Below, piece by piece: positions 8,110-16,466 of a stretch of DNA of 41,380 bases. Each line of letters starts with the position of its first letter. The stretch's first letter is position 1. The notes under the pieces are model-generated. The model searched no databases and was not told the DNA's origin. It saw only the letters and a list, made by a program, of their open reading frames with translations. A program made the position numbers and the translations under genes. This DNA comes from Victivallales bacterium (GTDB taxonomy: Bacteria; Verrucomicrobiota; Lentisphaeria; Oligosphaerales; Oligosphaeraceae), in contig JAFZIJ010000108.1 of assembly GCA_017554445.1 (NCBI GenBank), forward strand, positions 1-41,380. The letters are read 5' to 3'.

Positions 8110-9320
8110 TCCATTTGTTTCTTCTTTAAGGAAAGCACGTTGACAAGATTGAGCAGATAGGCGATGACCAGCATGGTCACGACGCCTTTGTAGCCGAAAC
8201 CGAGCTTCTGCGAGACGAAAATGGCGGCCTGGTTGCCGGCCAGTCCCGCGAAGCCCCATGCAGACAGGACGGCACCATGGATTTTCGAGATGTTGTTCAT
8301 GCCGTAGTGGTCGGACAGAATGGCGGGAATGACGGAGAAGCCTGCGCCATAGCAGGCATTGATGACGAGCAATGCGAAACCGATGACTGGCGGCCAGAAG
8401 CTGCAGAGCATCACGCCAGCGGAGATGCCGAGAATGAACAGCAGGATGTTGATGCGGTGCGCAAGGCGGTCGGACCACCATGCGAAGATGAAGCGGCCGC
8501 CGCCGTTCATGAGGCCGGAGAGGGCGATAAACGCCGTGATGGCACCTTCGGAATAACCGACGATGTCGTTTTTCATCATCTGCTTGGCGAGCGGAATCAG
8601 GCAGAGGCCAGCGGAGATGTTGAGGAACATAAACAGCCATGACTGAATGAAATAGGAATCTTTCAGCAATGTCGTGTAACGGAAGTCGCTCTCGCCGTTG
8701 GCAACGGCGGCGGCTTGCTGTTCAAGCACGGGCTTCTTCAACAGGAAGGCGGCGATGGTCATCGGAATGAGATAGAAGACGGCGAAAACCATGAAAACTT
8801 TTGTCACGCCGTAGGTTATGAATCCACGGATGCCCCAGAAACCATGGAAGAGAATAGTCGAAAGCGTCGAACCAAGGCCGAAGGAGATGATTGGAATCGC
8901 GGCGGCGATGGCTTTGTTCTTCGGGAACCACAGCATCATCGTTTTGACAGGCGAAATATAGATGACGCCAGTGCCCGTCCCCAGTAGGAAGCCATATCCT
9001 AAATAGATGATCAGCAATGATTTCATACTGATTCCAAGGCTGCAGACGAGAAGACCGGAGAGGAACAGGACCGTGCCGATGACGGTTGATAATTTGATGT
9101 TCTTCTCGACGATCTTGCCGAAAAATGCGGCACCCATGCCCAGAAAGAAAATACCCAGCGAGAAGGCGAACTGGACATGCTCCTGCTTTTCACCGATGTA
9201 GTTGGCGATTTCAGACGAGAAGTTCGTGAAGGCGTAGATCTGCCCGACGGATACGGCGAGCAGAAATGCCGGAATCACCGAACGGAAAAGTCGTTTTGCA
9301 CCACAGAGTTGATCAGCCAT
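8106..9320 (-). CDS. MFS transporter, OFA (oxalate/formate antiporter) family
   Basis: A 404-residue major facilitator with about 12 transmembrane helices. The start resembles OFA members, with VGQIYAFTNFSSEI in helix 1. The loop between helices 2 and 3 and the LGTGTGVIYISPV stretch of helix 4 fit, as does the following MLWFPKNKAIA. OFA proteins carry small monocarboxylates or dicarboxylates; the substrate here is unknown. Start ATG 9320 has AAGGAAG 8 nt upstream. It lies 27 bp after the glutamine amidotransferase gene and overlaps the next small membrane protein gene. Co-transcription with an amidotransferase domain suggests the carrier may handle an organic acid linked to nitrogen or amide metabolism; this is inference. 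Confidence 0.85.
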   Translation of the reverse strand: MADQLCGAKRLFRSVIPAFLLAVSVGQIYAFTNFSSEIANYIGEKQEHVQFAFSLGIFFLGMGAAFFGKIVEKNIKLSTVIGTVLFLSGLLVCSLGISMKSLLIIYLGYGFLLGTGTGVIYISPVKTMMLWFPKNKAIAAAIPIISFGLGSTLSTILFHGFWGIRGFITYGVTKVFMVFAVFYLIPMTIAAFLLKKPVLEQQAAAVANGESDFRYTTLLKDSYFIQSWLFMFLNISAGLCLIPLAKQMMKNDIVGYSEGAITAFIALSGLMNGGGRFIFAWWSDRLAHRINILLFILGISAGVMLCSFWPPVIGFALLVINACYGAGFSVIPAILSDHYGMNNISKIHGAVLSAWGFAGLAGNQAAIFVSQKLGFGYKGVVTMLVIAYLLNLVNVLSLKKKQME

Positions 9321-9347
9321 GTTGATTGCTTCCTTATATAATGGTGG

Positions 9348-10376
9348 TTATTTCCATGAAATCATGAACACGGGGGCGGTGAGGCCTGCCGTCATGCCGT
9401 CCTTACGGATGGTCGTCTGAACGACTTTGCCTGATTTTAGCAACGATTCCAGAACAAGATAGCCAAGAAGCGCCATCTGCGGGATGCCGCCTTGCGGGAA
9501 TTTGCACGTTTCGGCGACAACGCTGAACGGCACAGGCTCTTTCGCGGCCTGCAGCTTGGCGGTGACGTCCTGCAACGCCTGCGCGAACACGGCTGGCGTG
9601 ATAGGACAGACGCAAATGGCCGGATCGATGGCGTTGAGAATGGACAGACCGTCAACGGAAATTTCATGGCAGGCGTTGGCAGGCAGGACATCGACGCCGA
9701 TGAAATCCTGTTCAGGGAAGGCCAAAGGCGTTGTGGAGATGAAACATTCAGTTTGGGTACGGGCGAGCGTCATGGGCTGGTTGACACGGCCGACGAAAAT
9801 TCGGCCTGGATGGTCGCGATGGATGGCGACGCCGACGTCTTCGCAAGGCCAACGGCGGAGCATTTCGCGTAAGGCTTCGAAGGGGGGCAGACCGCTATTC
9901 AGAAGTTCTTCCAGCAGATGGCATTGCACTTCCGAATAATGGACGGATGTACCGTCGGAAAGGCGTGGATAGCCTTTGATTTCATCGGTCGTGCAAGATG
10001 AGAGCTTATGGCCTTTTTGTTTCAAATCCATGGCGAGGGTTGGAAAATCCGTCGTTTTCTCAAACGAGCCGATGATGCCGTTTTCGACGAAAGCGATCTT
10101 GCCGTCACAACTGACGAACGGATAGGCCCATTCGCGATCGCCACCGGACGGCGTGCGGGAATGGATGATACCCGTTGTGCCCGGCAGACGGAGCGCGTCC
10201 GTTTCGCGGATTAGCGTTTCGACGTCGCCGACGACCTTGGCGTGATAGACGTGGCCGTTGTCAATGGTGGCGATTCCCGTGTAGTAGCCGCCCCAGTAGC
10301 CTTCTTCGCGGCGCATCATGTCGATGAGAATGGGTGCCGCTTGGCGATTGCCTGTATAGCCTGCAATGTTGCACAT
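9348..10376 (-). CDS. Stand-alone class II glutamine amidotransferase
   Basis: A 342-residue Ntn-hydrolase of the class II amidotransferase type. The start is set by the catalytic cysteine: ATG 10376 gives M-C-N-I-A-G, with C2 as the N-terminal nucleophile, and AAGGAC lies 7 nt upstream. An upstream in-frame ATG would bury the cysteine. The glutamine site is visible: R74 in HSRTPSGG, the ENGIIG oxyanion motif around N99-G100, and D131 in SCTTDE. These match the GlmS glutaminase half. The SIS isomerase domains of GlmS and any synthetase or transferase domain are missing. The C-terminal 140 residues are unassigned. It is first in an operon with an OFA carrier. What accepts the ammonia is unknown; it could be a glutaminase, an amide hydrolase or the subunit of a split enzyme. 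Confidence 0.85.
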   Translation of the reverse strand: MCNIAGYTGNRQAAPILIDMMRREEGYWGGYYTGIATIDNGHVYHAKVVGDVETLIRETDALRLPGTTGIIHSRTPSGGDREWAYPFVSCDGKIAFVENGIIGSFEKTTDFPTLAMDLKQKGHKLSSCTTDEIKGYPRLSDGTSVHYSEVQCHLLEELLNSGLPPFEALREMLRRWPCEDVGVAIHRDHPGRIFVGRVNQPMTLARTQTECFISTTPLAFPEQDFIGVDVLPANACHEISVDGLSILNAIDPAICVCPITPAVFAQALQDVTAKLQAAKEPVPFSVVAETCKFPQGGIPQMALLGYLVLESLLKSGKVVQTTIRKDGMTAGLTAPVFMISWK

Positions 10377-10414
10377 TGATCTGTCCTTATGGTTATGTGA
10401 AAATTTTATCCCTA

Positions 10415-10442
10415 CATATAATAAAATACAGGTCTTTGTCAA
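10415..10442 (-). promoter_or_regulatory. Sigma-70-like promoter for the amidotransferase-MFS operon
   Basis: Read on the minus strand, a perfect TTGACA (10442-10437) is followed after 16 bp by TATATG (10420-10415). Transcription would begin near 10408, leaving a leader of about 30 nt before the ATG at 10376 with its AAGGAC ribosome site. This is the best-looking promoter in the window. Confidence 0.6.
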
Positions 10443-10589
10443 GGCAAGTTTGGACGTCGGAAAACTGAAGAAAAACATGTTTTTTCACAAAAAAGCAATG
10501 GTCGATGGATAAATGTGAGCGGTCTGCTATGTTATTAGTGGTATGGAATCATTGGTGATTTTGCCAAACGTTAACAAATAGGAGACATC

Positions 10590-12098
10590 ATGAAGAGATT
10601 GATCAGTCCGTTGGTATTGTTGTTGGCCATGAACACCGTCGGCACGGCGGCGGAGGCGGCGAAGCCTGCAGAAAAGCCCGCGTTGAAAGAGTTCCAGGCG
10701 GGCATGGTGAACGTGTTGGAATTGGGCGTGAAGAACGATGGTTCGGAAGACGTCAGTGAAATCGTCAACCAATACACGGAAAAATACTCATTGTATTTCC
10801 CTGGAGGAATTTACAAAGTCGAGAAGCCGTTGTTTCTGAAGAATCCAATCGTCGGCGACGGATATGCGCGTGTTCCGACAATCACGAAAGCGCGGACATG
10901 GCTGGTTTCCGCCATTGTCAATGAAGACCATTCCGTCGGTGTCGTGAATTTCTCCGGCAACTACAAAGTCAACGTTCGAGAACTGAACATCAAATGCAAC
11001 AGCCATGAATGCGGCATCCGCATCGCGAAATGCACACAGTCAACGGCGACATTCATCGACAAGGTCGGCATCTTCAACATGCGCAGCTACGGCCTGTTCA
11101 TCGAAGGCGGCGGCTCGCGGCCGATTTTCGCCCAGAACATGACCATCTTCTCTTCGAACGACTGGCCCGTGCCATGTACCGCCATCTACAACGGCCGCGG
11201 CGTCAACGACAACCGCTTCAGCAACATCGAAATGATGGGCGTTCGCGTCGGTCTGGAGAACCATGGCGCGTACACATACGGGAACAACCTCCACATCTGG
11301 ACGGGTTGCATGCCGCAACGCGATAACGGCACATGGTGGCGCGGCACACGCGGTATCGTGCAGGCGGACACGGGATATTTCGTCGGTTCTGAAATCTATC
11401 CAGACACATGTTTCTATGCGTTGGAACAGCGCACGGCGAACTGCTCCATCGATATCACGAACATCATGTACTGGGAGGACGGTTCACTGCGGAACAATCC
11501 AGACTTCGACGGCGCATTTTTCCACTGCCCGGAAGGCTGTAACGGTACGCTGAAGATTCATGGCGGTGCCATCGGTGCGACAGGCAACGGCAAGACGAAA
11601 GGCCACATGGCGAAAGTCTATACGCCGAATCAGCATATCACGGATGTGGTCATCCGTACGGACTATCCCATCAGTGGTGAATATATTGACAAAATCTGTT
11701 TCGGTAACCAGTTGCCCGACTATGCAGTGCACTACAAGTCAAAGGGTTACTGCAAAGTGGCGGACATCTTTACCGTCGCGAAAACAGGAGCCTGCGAAGG
11801 CATTTTGACGCTTGGCGACGGCGCGGCCTGGCGGTTGATGTTCGTAAAGGATGCCGACGGCGTGGTCGAAAAGACCGTCGCGCCATTGAACAAGTTGTGC
11901 AACACACACGAAATCAAGATGCAAGACAAAGACGCCAAAACGATTTGCGTCTTCGTGAAGAGTGAGACGGAGGACGAATTGTCGGGCCGTTTTGTCACGA
12001 CCTACATGGGTGATTACTTCCGTCCACTGGACTACAGCCTGATCCGTTCGCGTGGCGGATGGGAACGCGCACAGCAGGTGGTGGAAAAATTGGATTGA
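10590..12098 (+). CDS. Exported beta-helix (pectate lyase superfamily) protein
   Basis: A 502-residue secreted protein with a typical signal peptide (KR, a hydrophobic run to about residue 16, and cleavage near TAAEA at 20-24). The mature part starts with the Pectate_lyase_3-type motif LGVKNDGSEDV and a YFPGGIYKVEKPL turn. Repeated short strands follow, consistent with a right-handed parallel beta-helix up to about residue 380, then a C-terminal beta domain. Family members include polysaccharide lyases, GH28-like hydrolases and non-catalytic tailspike-type proteins; I cannot assign catalytic residues. GGAG lies 6 nt before the ATG. It heads a cluster with a sugar isomerase-like protein and another exported protein. 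Its stop codon is followed after 7 bp by a hairpin repeat array. Confidence 0.75.
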   Translation: MKRLISPLVLLLAMNTVGTAAEAAKPAEKPALKEFQAGMVNVLELGVKNDGSEDVSEIVNQYTEKYSLYFPGGIYKVEKPLFLKNPIVGDGYARVPTITKARTWLVSAIVNEDHSVGVVNFSGNYKVNVRELNIKCNSHECGIRIAKCTQSTATFIDKVGIFNMRSYGLFIEGGGSRPIFAQNMTIFSSNDWPVPCTAIYNGRGVNDNRFSNIEMMGVRVGLENHGAYTYGNNLHIWTGCMPQRDNGTWWRGTRGIVQADTGYFVGSEIYPDTCFYALEQRTANCSIDITNIMYWEDGSLRNNPDFDGAFFHCPEGCNGTLKIHGGAIGATGNGKTKGHMAKVYTPNQHITDVVIRTDYPISGEYIDKICFGNQLPDYAVHYKSKGYCKVADIFTVAKTGACEGILTLGDGAAWRLMFVKDADGVVEKTVAPLNKLCNTHEIKMQDKDAKTICVFVKSETEDELSGRFVTTYMGDYFRPLDYSLIRSRGGWERAQQVVEKLD

Positions 12099-12105
12099 AC
12101 GAGAC

Positions 12106-12188
12106 GGGAGGGTCGCACTCCAGTGCGACCGGTCATGCGGGAGCATGCCCCTCCCACGCGACTGGTCATGCGGAAGCATGACCCTCCC
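12106..12188. repeat. Three GGGAGG-headed hairpin repeats
   Basis: Three 25-bp units share one plan: GGGAGGGTC, a 4-base arm, a 4-base loop TYCN, the complementary arm, and GACC. The unit at 12106-12130 is on the plus strand (arms GCAC/GTGC). Units 12131-12155 and 12164-12188 are on the minus strand (arms ATGC/GCAT). The same plan with arms CCGC/GCGG occurs at 18137-18226. Arms change together while the flanks stay fixed, so the folded form seems to matter. The array starts 7 bp after the stop codon of the beta-helix protein. Confidence 0.85.
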
Positions 12189-12210
12189 ATGATGGTCTAA
12201 TGGAGAAGAC

Positions 12211-13092
12211 ATGAAACAGGATGCGCCGTTCGTCGGTTATTTTTCATTGCCTGAAAACGACAAAAGCGACATGCAGATTGTGAAAGGTCTGGAGGACAAT
12301 CTGTCCTGCGGGCAGTCGTTGCTGACGCTTTCCAGTGATTTGATGCACGAACTGCTGGAACATCCTGAACGCGTGTCTTCCGTGAAGAAGCTCTATACCG
12401 AACGCGGTGCGAGTTGCCGTTGTGCGCATTCCGATTGGGGGGAGGGCAATGAGATGTCGCTGCCGTTCGAAGGTGATCGTAAACGCATGATTGAACGCGT
12501 GAAACGGACATTGGAACTGACGGCGGAGTTTGGCGGCGACACATGCGCGTTCCATGCGGAGACGTGGTCCAACGAAAGCATGCGTCCACGCAAATTGGAG
12601 CAATGGCGTGCCTATATCGACGATGCGTTGGAAGCGGTTCTGCCTGTGGCGGAACGTTGCGGCGTCGTTATCGCATTGGAGAATATCTGGACGGAAATTG
12701 CGTCGCCGGAAGAACTTAACGGCTTTGTCAAACGCTTTTCATCGCCATGGTTGGGGCTGTGCTTTGATGCAGGCCACGCCAACGTCATGTCGGCCTCCGG
12801 CAAGCGAAGCTGCGAATGGCTGCCATGGGCGTGCCGCGATTCGGGCATCATTCCGTTTGATGATCATATATTGGACAAAATGCTACCGAACATCGTGACC
12901 GTCCATCTACATGATAATGCGTCGGATACAGATAGCCATGACATACCGGGCCATGGAAACATTGACTGGAAGACGGTCATGGGCAAGCTGAAAACGGCGC
13001 CGCGGCTACGTTCCTATCAGCATGAAGTGTCGATTGGTTTTGGTTATTCTGCGAAGACGATACAAGATGCGTTTGCACCGTTATTTAAATAG
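12211..13092 (+). CDS. Sugar phosphate isomerase/epimerase-like TIM barrel
   Basis: A 293-residue protein of the xylose isomerase-like TIM barrel superfamily (AP_endonuc_2 domain). Metal-ligand motifs are visible in order: a Glu in VIALENIW, an Asp and His in CFDAGHANV, a His in TVHLHDN, GHGNIDW, and a late Glu in YQHEVSIGF. These enzymes isomerise or epimerise sugars or inositol-type compounds; the substrate is unknown. The protein is cytoplasmic. GGAG stands 5 nt before ATG 12211. It is 10 bp upstream of the exported protein gene and downstream of the beta-helix gene, so it may process a sugar released by them. Confidence 0.85.
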   Translation: MKQDAPFVGYFSLPENDKSDMQIVKGLEDNLSCGQSLLTLSSDLMHELLEHPERVSSVKKLYTERGASCRCAHSDWGEGNEMSLPFEGDRKRMIERVKRTLELTAEFGGDTCAFHAETWSNESMRPRKLEQWRAYIDDALEAVLPVAERCGVVIALENIWTEIASPEELNGFVKRFSSPWLGLCFDAGHANVMSASGKRSCEWLPWACRDSGIIPFDDHILDKMLPNIVTVHLHDNASDTDSHDIPGHGNIDWKTVMGKLKTAPRLRSYQHEVSIGFGYSAKTIQDAFAPLFK

Positions 13093-13102
13093 GAGGTAAA
13101 AG

Positions 13103-14680
13103 ATGAAAGGCTTGTTGGTTTTTGGATGTGCGTGTTGCGTTGTGATGTCGGCTTTGGCCCAGCCGCGGCAAGTAAAGGTTTTGGATTGGTCATGGAGTAA
13201 TCCGAACATTGATTTTCTGGAAAAGCATCTTGCGGACATGCAGGAGGAATGCCCGATGCTGGACGGTCTGGTCGTGCGCGTTTATGGAAAAGAAGAAATG
13301 TTGGCGGATGGCAAAAAGTGGGCACCGGGGACGGGAAATGCTTGGAATAAAAAGGCTTGGAAATATGAGCAATTCGCCGAGACAATTGCGCGCTTCAAGG
13401 CATTGAATTTCGGCCGTTTCACGGATAACTTCTTCTATATGACGACGAACTCTGTCGATTTCAATTGGCTCGACGACGGTGATTTCGCAAACGTGGCGAA
13501 CAATTTCGGCGTCGCGGCGAAAGTGGCGAAGGAAATCGGGCTGAAAGGGCTTGGCGTCGATATCGAGGAGTATGGACGGAAGTATTGGAATCCCAATGAT
13601 TTGAAGACGGACAAATCGGTCAAGGAGATATTCGATGTCGTGTTCCGTCGTGGTCAGGAATGGGGCCGTGCTGTCTTCAAGGAATATCCGGACATCGTTT
13701 TGTTCATGCCGTTCTGCCTGACGATGGACGGCGCGATGCTGTCTCGTCCGTTCATGAACGGCGTCATCGATGTCATGCCGCCGACGGCGTTGATTTACGA
13801 CGGCCATGAATCAAGCGGCTATGTCGCGAAGACGACCGGCGCTTACGCGGCCATGCAGCTCAATCTTCATAAGCTTGTGAAAAAGCTTGTCTTGCCGCAG
13901 AATGTCCGCAAGGCGCGCGCACAGATTCTGCTGGCTCCCGCCTTTTATCTGGACGGCTATTTCAACCATCCCGCGACATCGTATTATCGGAAGTCGCTAG
14001 AACCTGAAATCAGCCAACTTGGGCAAGTCGGCCTGTTCAAACGCTGCTTTGCGGCGGCCTGTGAAGAGGCTGAACCGTACATCTGGCTTTACGGTGAAGA
14101 ACGCTGCTGGTGGAAGAACAGTCCGCATTCGCGCGTGAAGGGACTGTGGGATGAGGCCGACGGTGGCAAAGGCTTGACACAGGCCATCTTAGAGGTCAAA
14201 AATCCAAGTGGCGCGGTGATCGACAAGCCGGAGAATATCGTGCCCGATTTTGCATTTGAAGGAAAGGAAAAAGGCTGGACATTGTGGCAGCTTGAAGACG
14301 ACAGGAAGCAACCCGCGCCCGGCAACGGAGAGGTGAAAGACGGCCGCTGTGTGATTCGCAAGGTGTCGAACGGCTGCTTCCATCAGACGATTCCAATCAA
14401 ACCGGACACTGGATATTTCTTCCTCTGCCGTGGTGGAGTGACGAATGATCGCGGCGGTCTTGCGGGGGCGTCGCTTTGCTTCAAAAACGCTGCCGGACAA
14501 TGGCTTGCGCATACGGGCAACGTCTATCTGAAATTCAGCGGAACTGGCGAAACGGAAACGGTTTGGAGCTTTTTGACGACGCCGAAAGACGCGGCTTCTG
14601 TTTCCGTCCAATGCAATGCGCAAGGGCAGGGCGACGGTGGCGAAGCCTTCTTCACAGGCATCCTCCTGCAGGAGTGGTGA
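13103..14680 (+). CDS. Exported protein of unknown family, possible glycosidase with C-terminal sandwich
   Basis: A 525-residue protein with a signal peptide cleaved after ALA (residue 19), and a strong GGAGG site 8 nt before the ATG. Residues 25-350 alternate hydrophobic strands and helices, with segments such as DWSWSNPN, LGVDIEEYGR, VLFMPFCLTMDG and YIWLYGEER, consistent with a TIM barrel. The acidic pair in DIEEYG could be catalytic. Residues 375-525 read like a carbohydrate-binding beta-sandwich of CenC type: FEGKEKGWTLW, then TIPIKPDTGYFF, and a closing FTGILLQEW. I do not recognise a named family. It is co-transcribed with the sugar isomerase-like gene and ends this cluster. A hydrolase or a glycan-binding protein are both possible. 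Confidence 0.65.
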   Translation: MKGLLVFGCACCVVMSALAQPRQVKVLDWSWSNPNIDFLEKHLADMQEECPMLDGLVVRVYGKEEMLADGKKWAPGTGNAWNKKAWKYEQFAETIARFKALNFGRFTDNFFYMTTNSVDFNWLDDGDFANVANNFGVAAKVAKEIGLKGLGVDIEEYGRKYWNPNDLKTDKSVKEIFDVVFRRGQEWGRAVFKEYPDIVLFMPFCLTMDGAMLSRPFMNGVIDVMPPTALIYDGHESSGYVAKTTGAYAAMQLNLHKLVKKLVLPQNVRKARAQILLAPAFYLDGYFNHPATSYYRKSLEPEISQLGQVGLFKRCFAAACEEAEPYIWLYGEERCWWKNSPHSRVKGLWDEADGGKGLTQAILEVKNPSGAVIDKPENIVPDFAFEGKEKGWTLWQLEDDRKQPAPGNGEVKDGRCVIRKVSNGCFHQTIPIKPDTGYFFLCRGGVTNDRGGLAGASLCFKNAAGQWLAHTGNVYLKFSGTGETETVWSFLTTPKDAASVSVQCNAQGQGDGGEAFFTGILLQEW

Positions 14681-14683
14681 TGA

Positions 14684-14770
14684 AAAATACAATCTAAATA
14701 GGTTGTAAATTAAAAATACATCCTAAATAGGTTGTATTTATTAAAAACATCTAAAAATAGTTGTATTTTG
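14684..14770. repeat. About 30-bp imperfect palindromic repeat, three copies
   Basis: Three AT-rich copies of the pattern AATACA..CTAAATAGGTTGTA follow directly behind the stop codon at 14680. The middle copy can fold into AAATACATCCTA against TAGGTTGTATTT with one mismatch. The third copy has lost part of the core. The rest of the gap to the next start codon shows only AT-rich sequence and a GAAAGGAGC ribosome site. Confidence 0.7.
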
Positions 14771-14847
14771 AAAAATGCCGTGTAAATTAATTGCGTTTCG
14801 TAGAAATCAATTCGTGACAGTGATTGAAATGAAAGGAGCGCATCACC

Positions 14848-15693
14848 ATGGCATATACCGTCTTGATGGTCGATATCAGAAAATCCAGACAGTATCAACA
14901 GCAAGAGAGGCAGGAATTGCAGGATTTTTGCCTAAAGACCGTTGAATTACTGAATGGGATATTTGCTGACGCATTGGTCAAAAACGTGGAATTCAGTGCG
15001 GGGGACGAACTACAGGGGTTGTTCACACAGGCGGATGCCGCGTTTCTCTATCTGCGTCTGTTGCGCATATTGTTGTGGAGCAAGGAGATATATGCTGGCA
15101 TCGGCCATGGCGATTGGACGGTTCAAGTTAGCGGACACGGGACGAGTTTTCAGGATGGTCCAGTCTATCATCATGCACGGGAGGCCCTTGAAGTCTGCAA
15201 GAAGGCGAAGGATTATACCGTTGTGGTTTGCACGGATGCAGGTCTGGACGGCATGAGCAGCGCCTTGCTCAATTCGCTTTTCAGCCTGAATGAACGCTTG
15301 ACACGATACCAGAATGAATTGTGGCTTCTTTTGGAAATCCTTTGGCCAGTTGGCGATCCTTTGATGTTTAATGAAAGCCATGTACGGGATATGGTGGATT
15401 TGCTGGATTTTAAATCCACTTTATCCATATTTAAAAAGGAGGCTCAGCGAAGCATTTTCAGAACAATCAAGGAGAATGGCATGTTCATCCGCCCAACTCA
15501 AAAGCAGAGGGGGCGTGACGTGCTGATGCCGGGGCATTTGCATGGGGCGGTTTCGAGGTTGACGGAATTGACTGGCTTGCAACAACAAAGCATTGATAAA
15601 GCCCTTAGGAACAGCAATGTATTTGTGGAACGGAACACGGCGTTTGCGATGGTGGAATATCTGCAAAAGAAGTTGAACGAAGGAGAACAATGA
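14848..15693 (+). CDS. SatD-family protein with class III cyclase-like motifs
   Basis: A 281-residue soluble protein that I assign to the SatD family from its N-terminal pattern and its partner gene. Seen directly: VLMVDIRKSR with D9, FSAGDELQGLF with D53, IYAGIGHGD around 82-89 and DGPVYHHAREAL at 103-114. The 44-residue spacing of D9 and D53 equals that of the two metal-binding aspartates of class III adenylate/guanylate cyclases, and the later two blocks occupy the place of their RIGIHxG and GxxVxxAxR motifs. I therefore infer a nucleotide cyclase-like fold; activity is unproven. Residues 205-278 look like a helix-turn-helix region. GAAAGGAGC precedes the ATG. The stop overlaps the start of the membrane protein gene, so both should be made together. 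Confidence 0.75.
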   Translation: MAYTVLMVDIRKSRQYQQQERQELQDFCLKTVELLNGIFADALVKNVEFSAGDELQGLFTQADAAFLYLRLLRILLWSKEIYAGIGHGDWTVQVSGHGTSFQDGPVYHHAREALEVCKKAKDYTVVVCTDAGLDGMSSALLNSLFSLNERLTRYQNELWLLLEILWPVGDPLMFNESHVRDMVDLLDFKSTLSIFKKEAQRSIFRTIKENGMFIRPTQKQRGRDVLMPGHLHGAVSRLTELTGLQQQSIDKALRNSNVFVERNTAFAMVEYLQKKLNEGEQ

Positions 15694-16466
15694 TGGAATA
15701 CTGGCAAACGATTTTGATTTATTGGCTGGTGATTCATTTTTCCCTTGAATTCACGATTTTTCCCGCCAGAGATGAAAAATTATATAATAGTAAAAAGTTG
15801 CTATGGATCCAGATGGCGATCTATGGCATTGCCATGCTTCCCTGTATGCTATTTGTCATTGGTTGTTGGTGGAAGGCTCTGTTGGCATGGGGCTTGCTAA
15901 TGATAGTGCGCTGTGTTTTAGTTTGTCTTCGTTATTACTTTGAAAGCAAGAACTTGAAGCCAAAGGTGGCATATTGGCTAGCAGGCATCCATCAGACCTT
16001 GATGGTTGGTATATTGTTGTTTGTTTGCTATGCGTTTTTAGTTATTGGGGGGCCGTTTTATTATTGGAAATGGCTGGAAAATTGGTGTGTAGTGGTTCTG
16101 CTGCTTTTGATGATTGTATTGGTTTGGGATGTTGCCTCTTGTTTTATCAGAAGGCTTTTCAGTCTTGTACCAATGCCTTCAGAAGTTACTGCACAGGACC
16201 GATATGCAATTTTTGCATCTGCACGGAGCGGCGAGCTGATTGGCAAATTGGAGCGGTTTATCGTTGTTTTATTTATAATGTCCAATCAGTTTGGGGCGAT
16301 TGGTTTTGTCTTGACCGCCAAAAGTGTTGCGCGTTTTAAGATGCTGGAAGACAGGGAGTTTGCTGAACGGTATCTAATTGGAACGCTGGCCAGTTTCACC
16401 TATGCTATTGTCATTGGTCTTGTGGGAAAATGTCTGTTGCAGAAAATGAATATGGTATATTTTTAG
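15690..16466 (+). CDS. DUF3307-type multi-pass membrane protein
   Basis: A 258-residue integral membrane protein with about seven hydrophobic segments (near 5-22, 40-60, 64-84, 103-124, 131-150, 195-214 and 228-250). The C-terminal third carries the pattern I associate with DUF3307 proteins: GELIGKLERF, then SNQFGAIGFVLTAKSVARFK, and DREFAERYLIGTL. It overlaps the SatD gene by 4 bp (ATGATG). The ribosome site GGAG is 4 nt from the first ATG and 7 nt from the second, so 15693 is an equally good start. SatD and DUF3307 proteins recur as neighbours in other bacteria, as far as I know without a settled function. The arrangement suggests a soluble sensor or effector working with a membrane partner. 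Confidence 0.75.
   Translation: MMEYWQTILIYWLVIHFSLEFTIFPARDEKLYNSKKLLWIQMAIYGIAMLPCMLFVIGCWWKALLAWGLLMIVRCVLVCLRYYFESKNLKPKVAYWLAGIHQTLMVGILLFVCYAFLVIGGPFYYWKWLENWCVVVLLLLMIVLVWDVASCFIRRLFSLVPMPSEVTAQDRYAIFASARSGELIGKLERFIVVLFIMSNQFGAIGFVLTAKSVARFKMLEDREFAERYLIGTLASFTYAIVIGLVGKCLLQKMNMVYF

Noticed and set aside
8110..8640. N-terminal extension of the small membrane protein frame into the MFS gene
   Set aside because: The MFS protein is clearly the coding frame here; the extension is rich in Arg, His and Pro, and the start at 8109 overlaps the MFS stop as expected for coupled genes.
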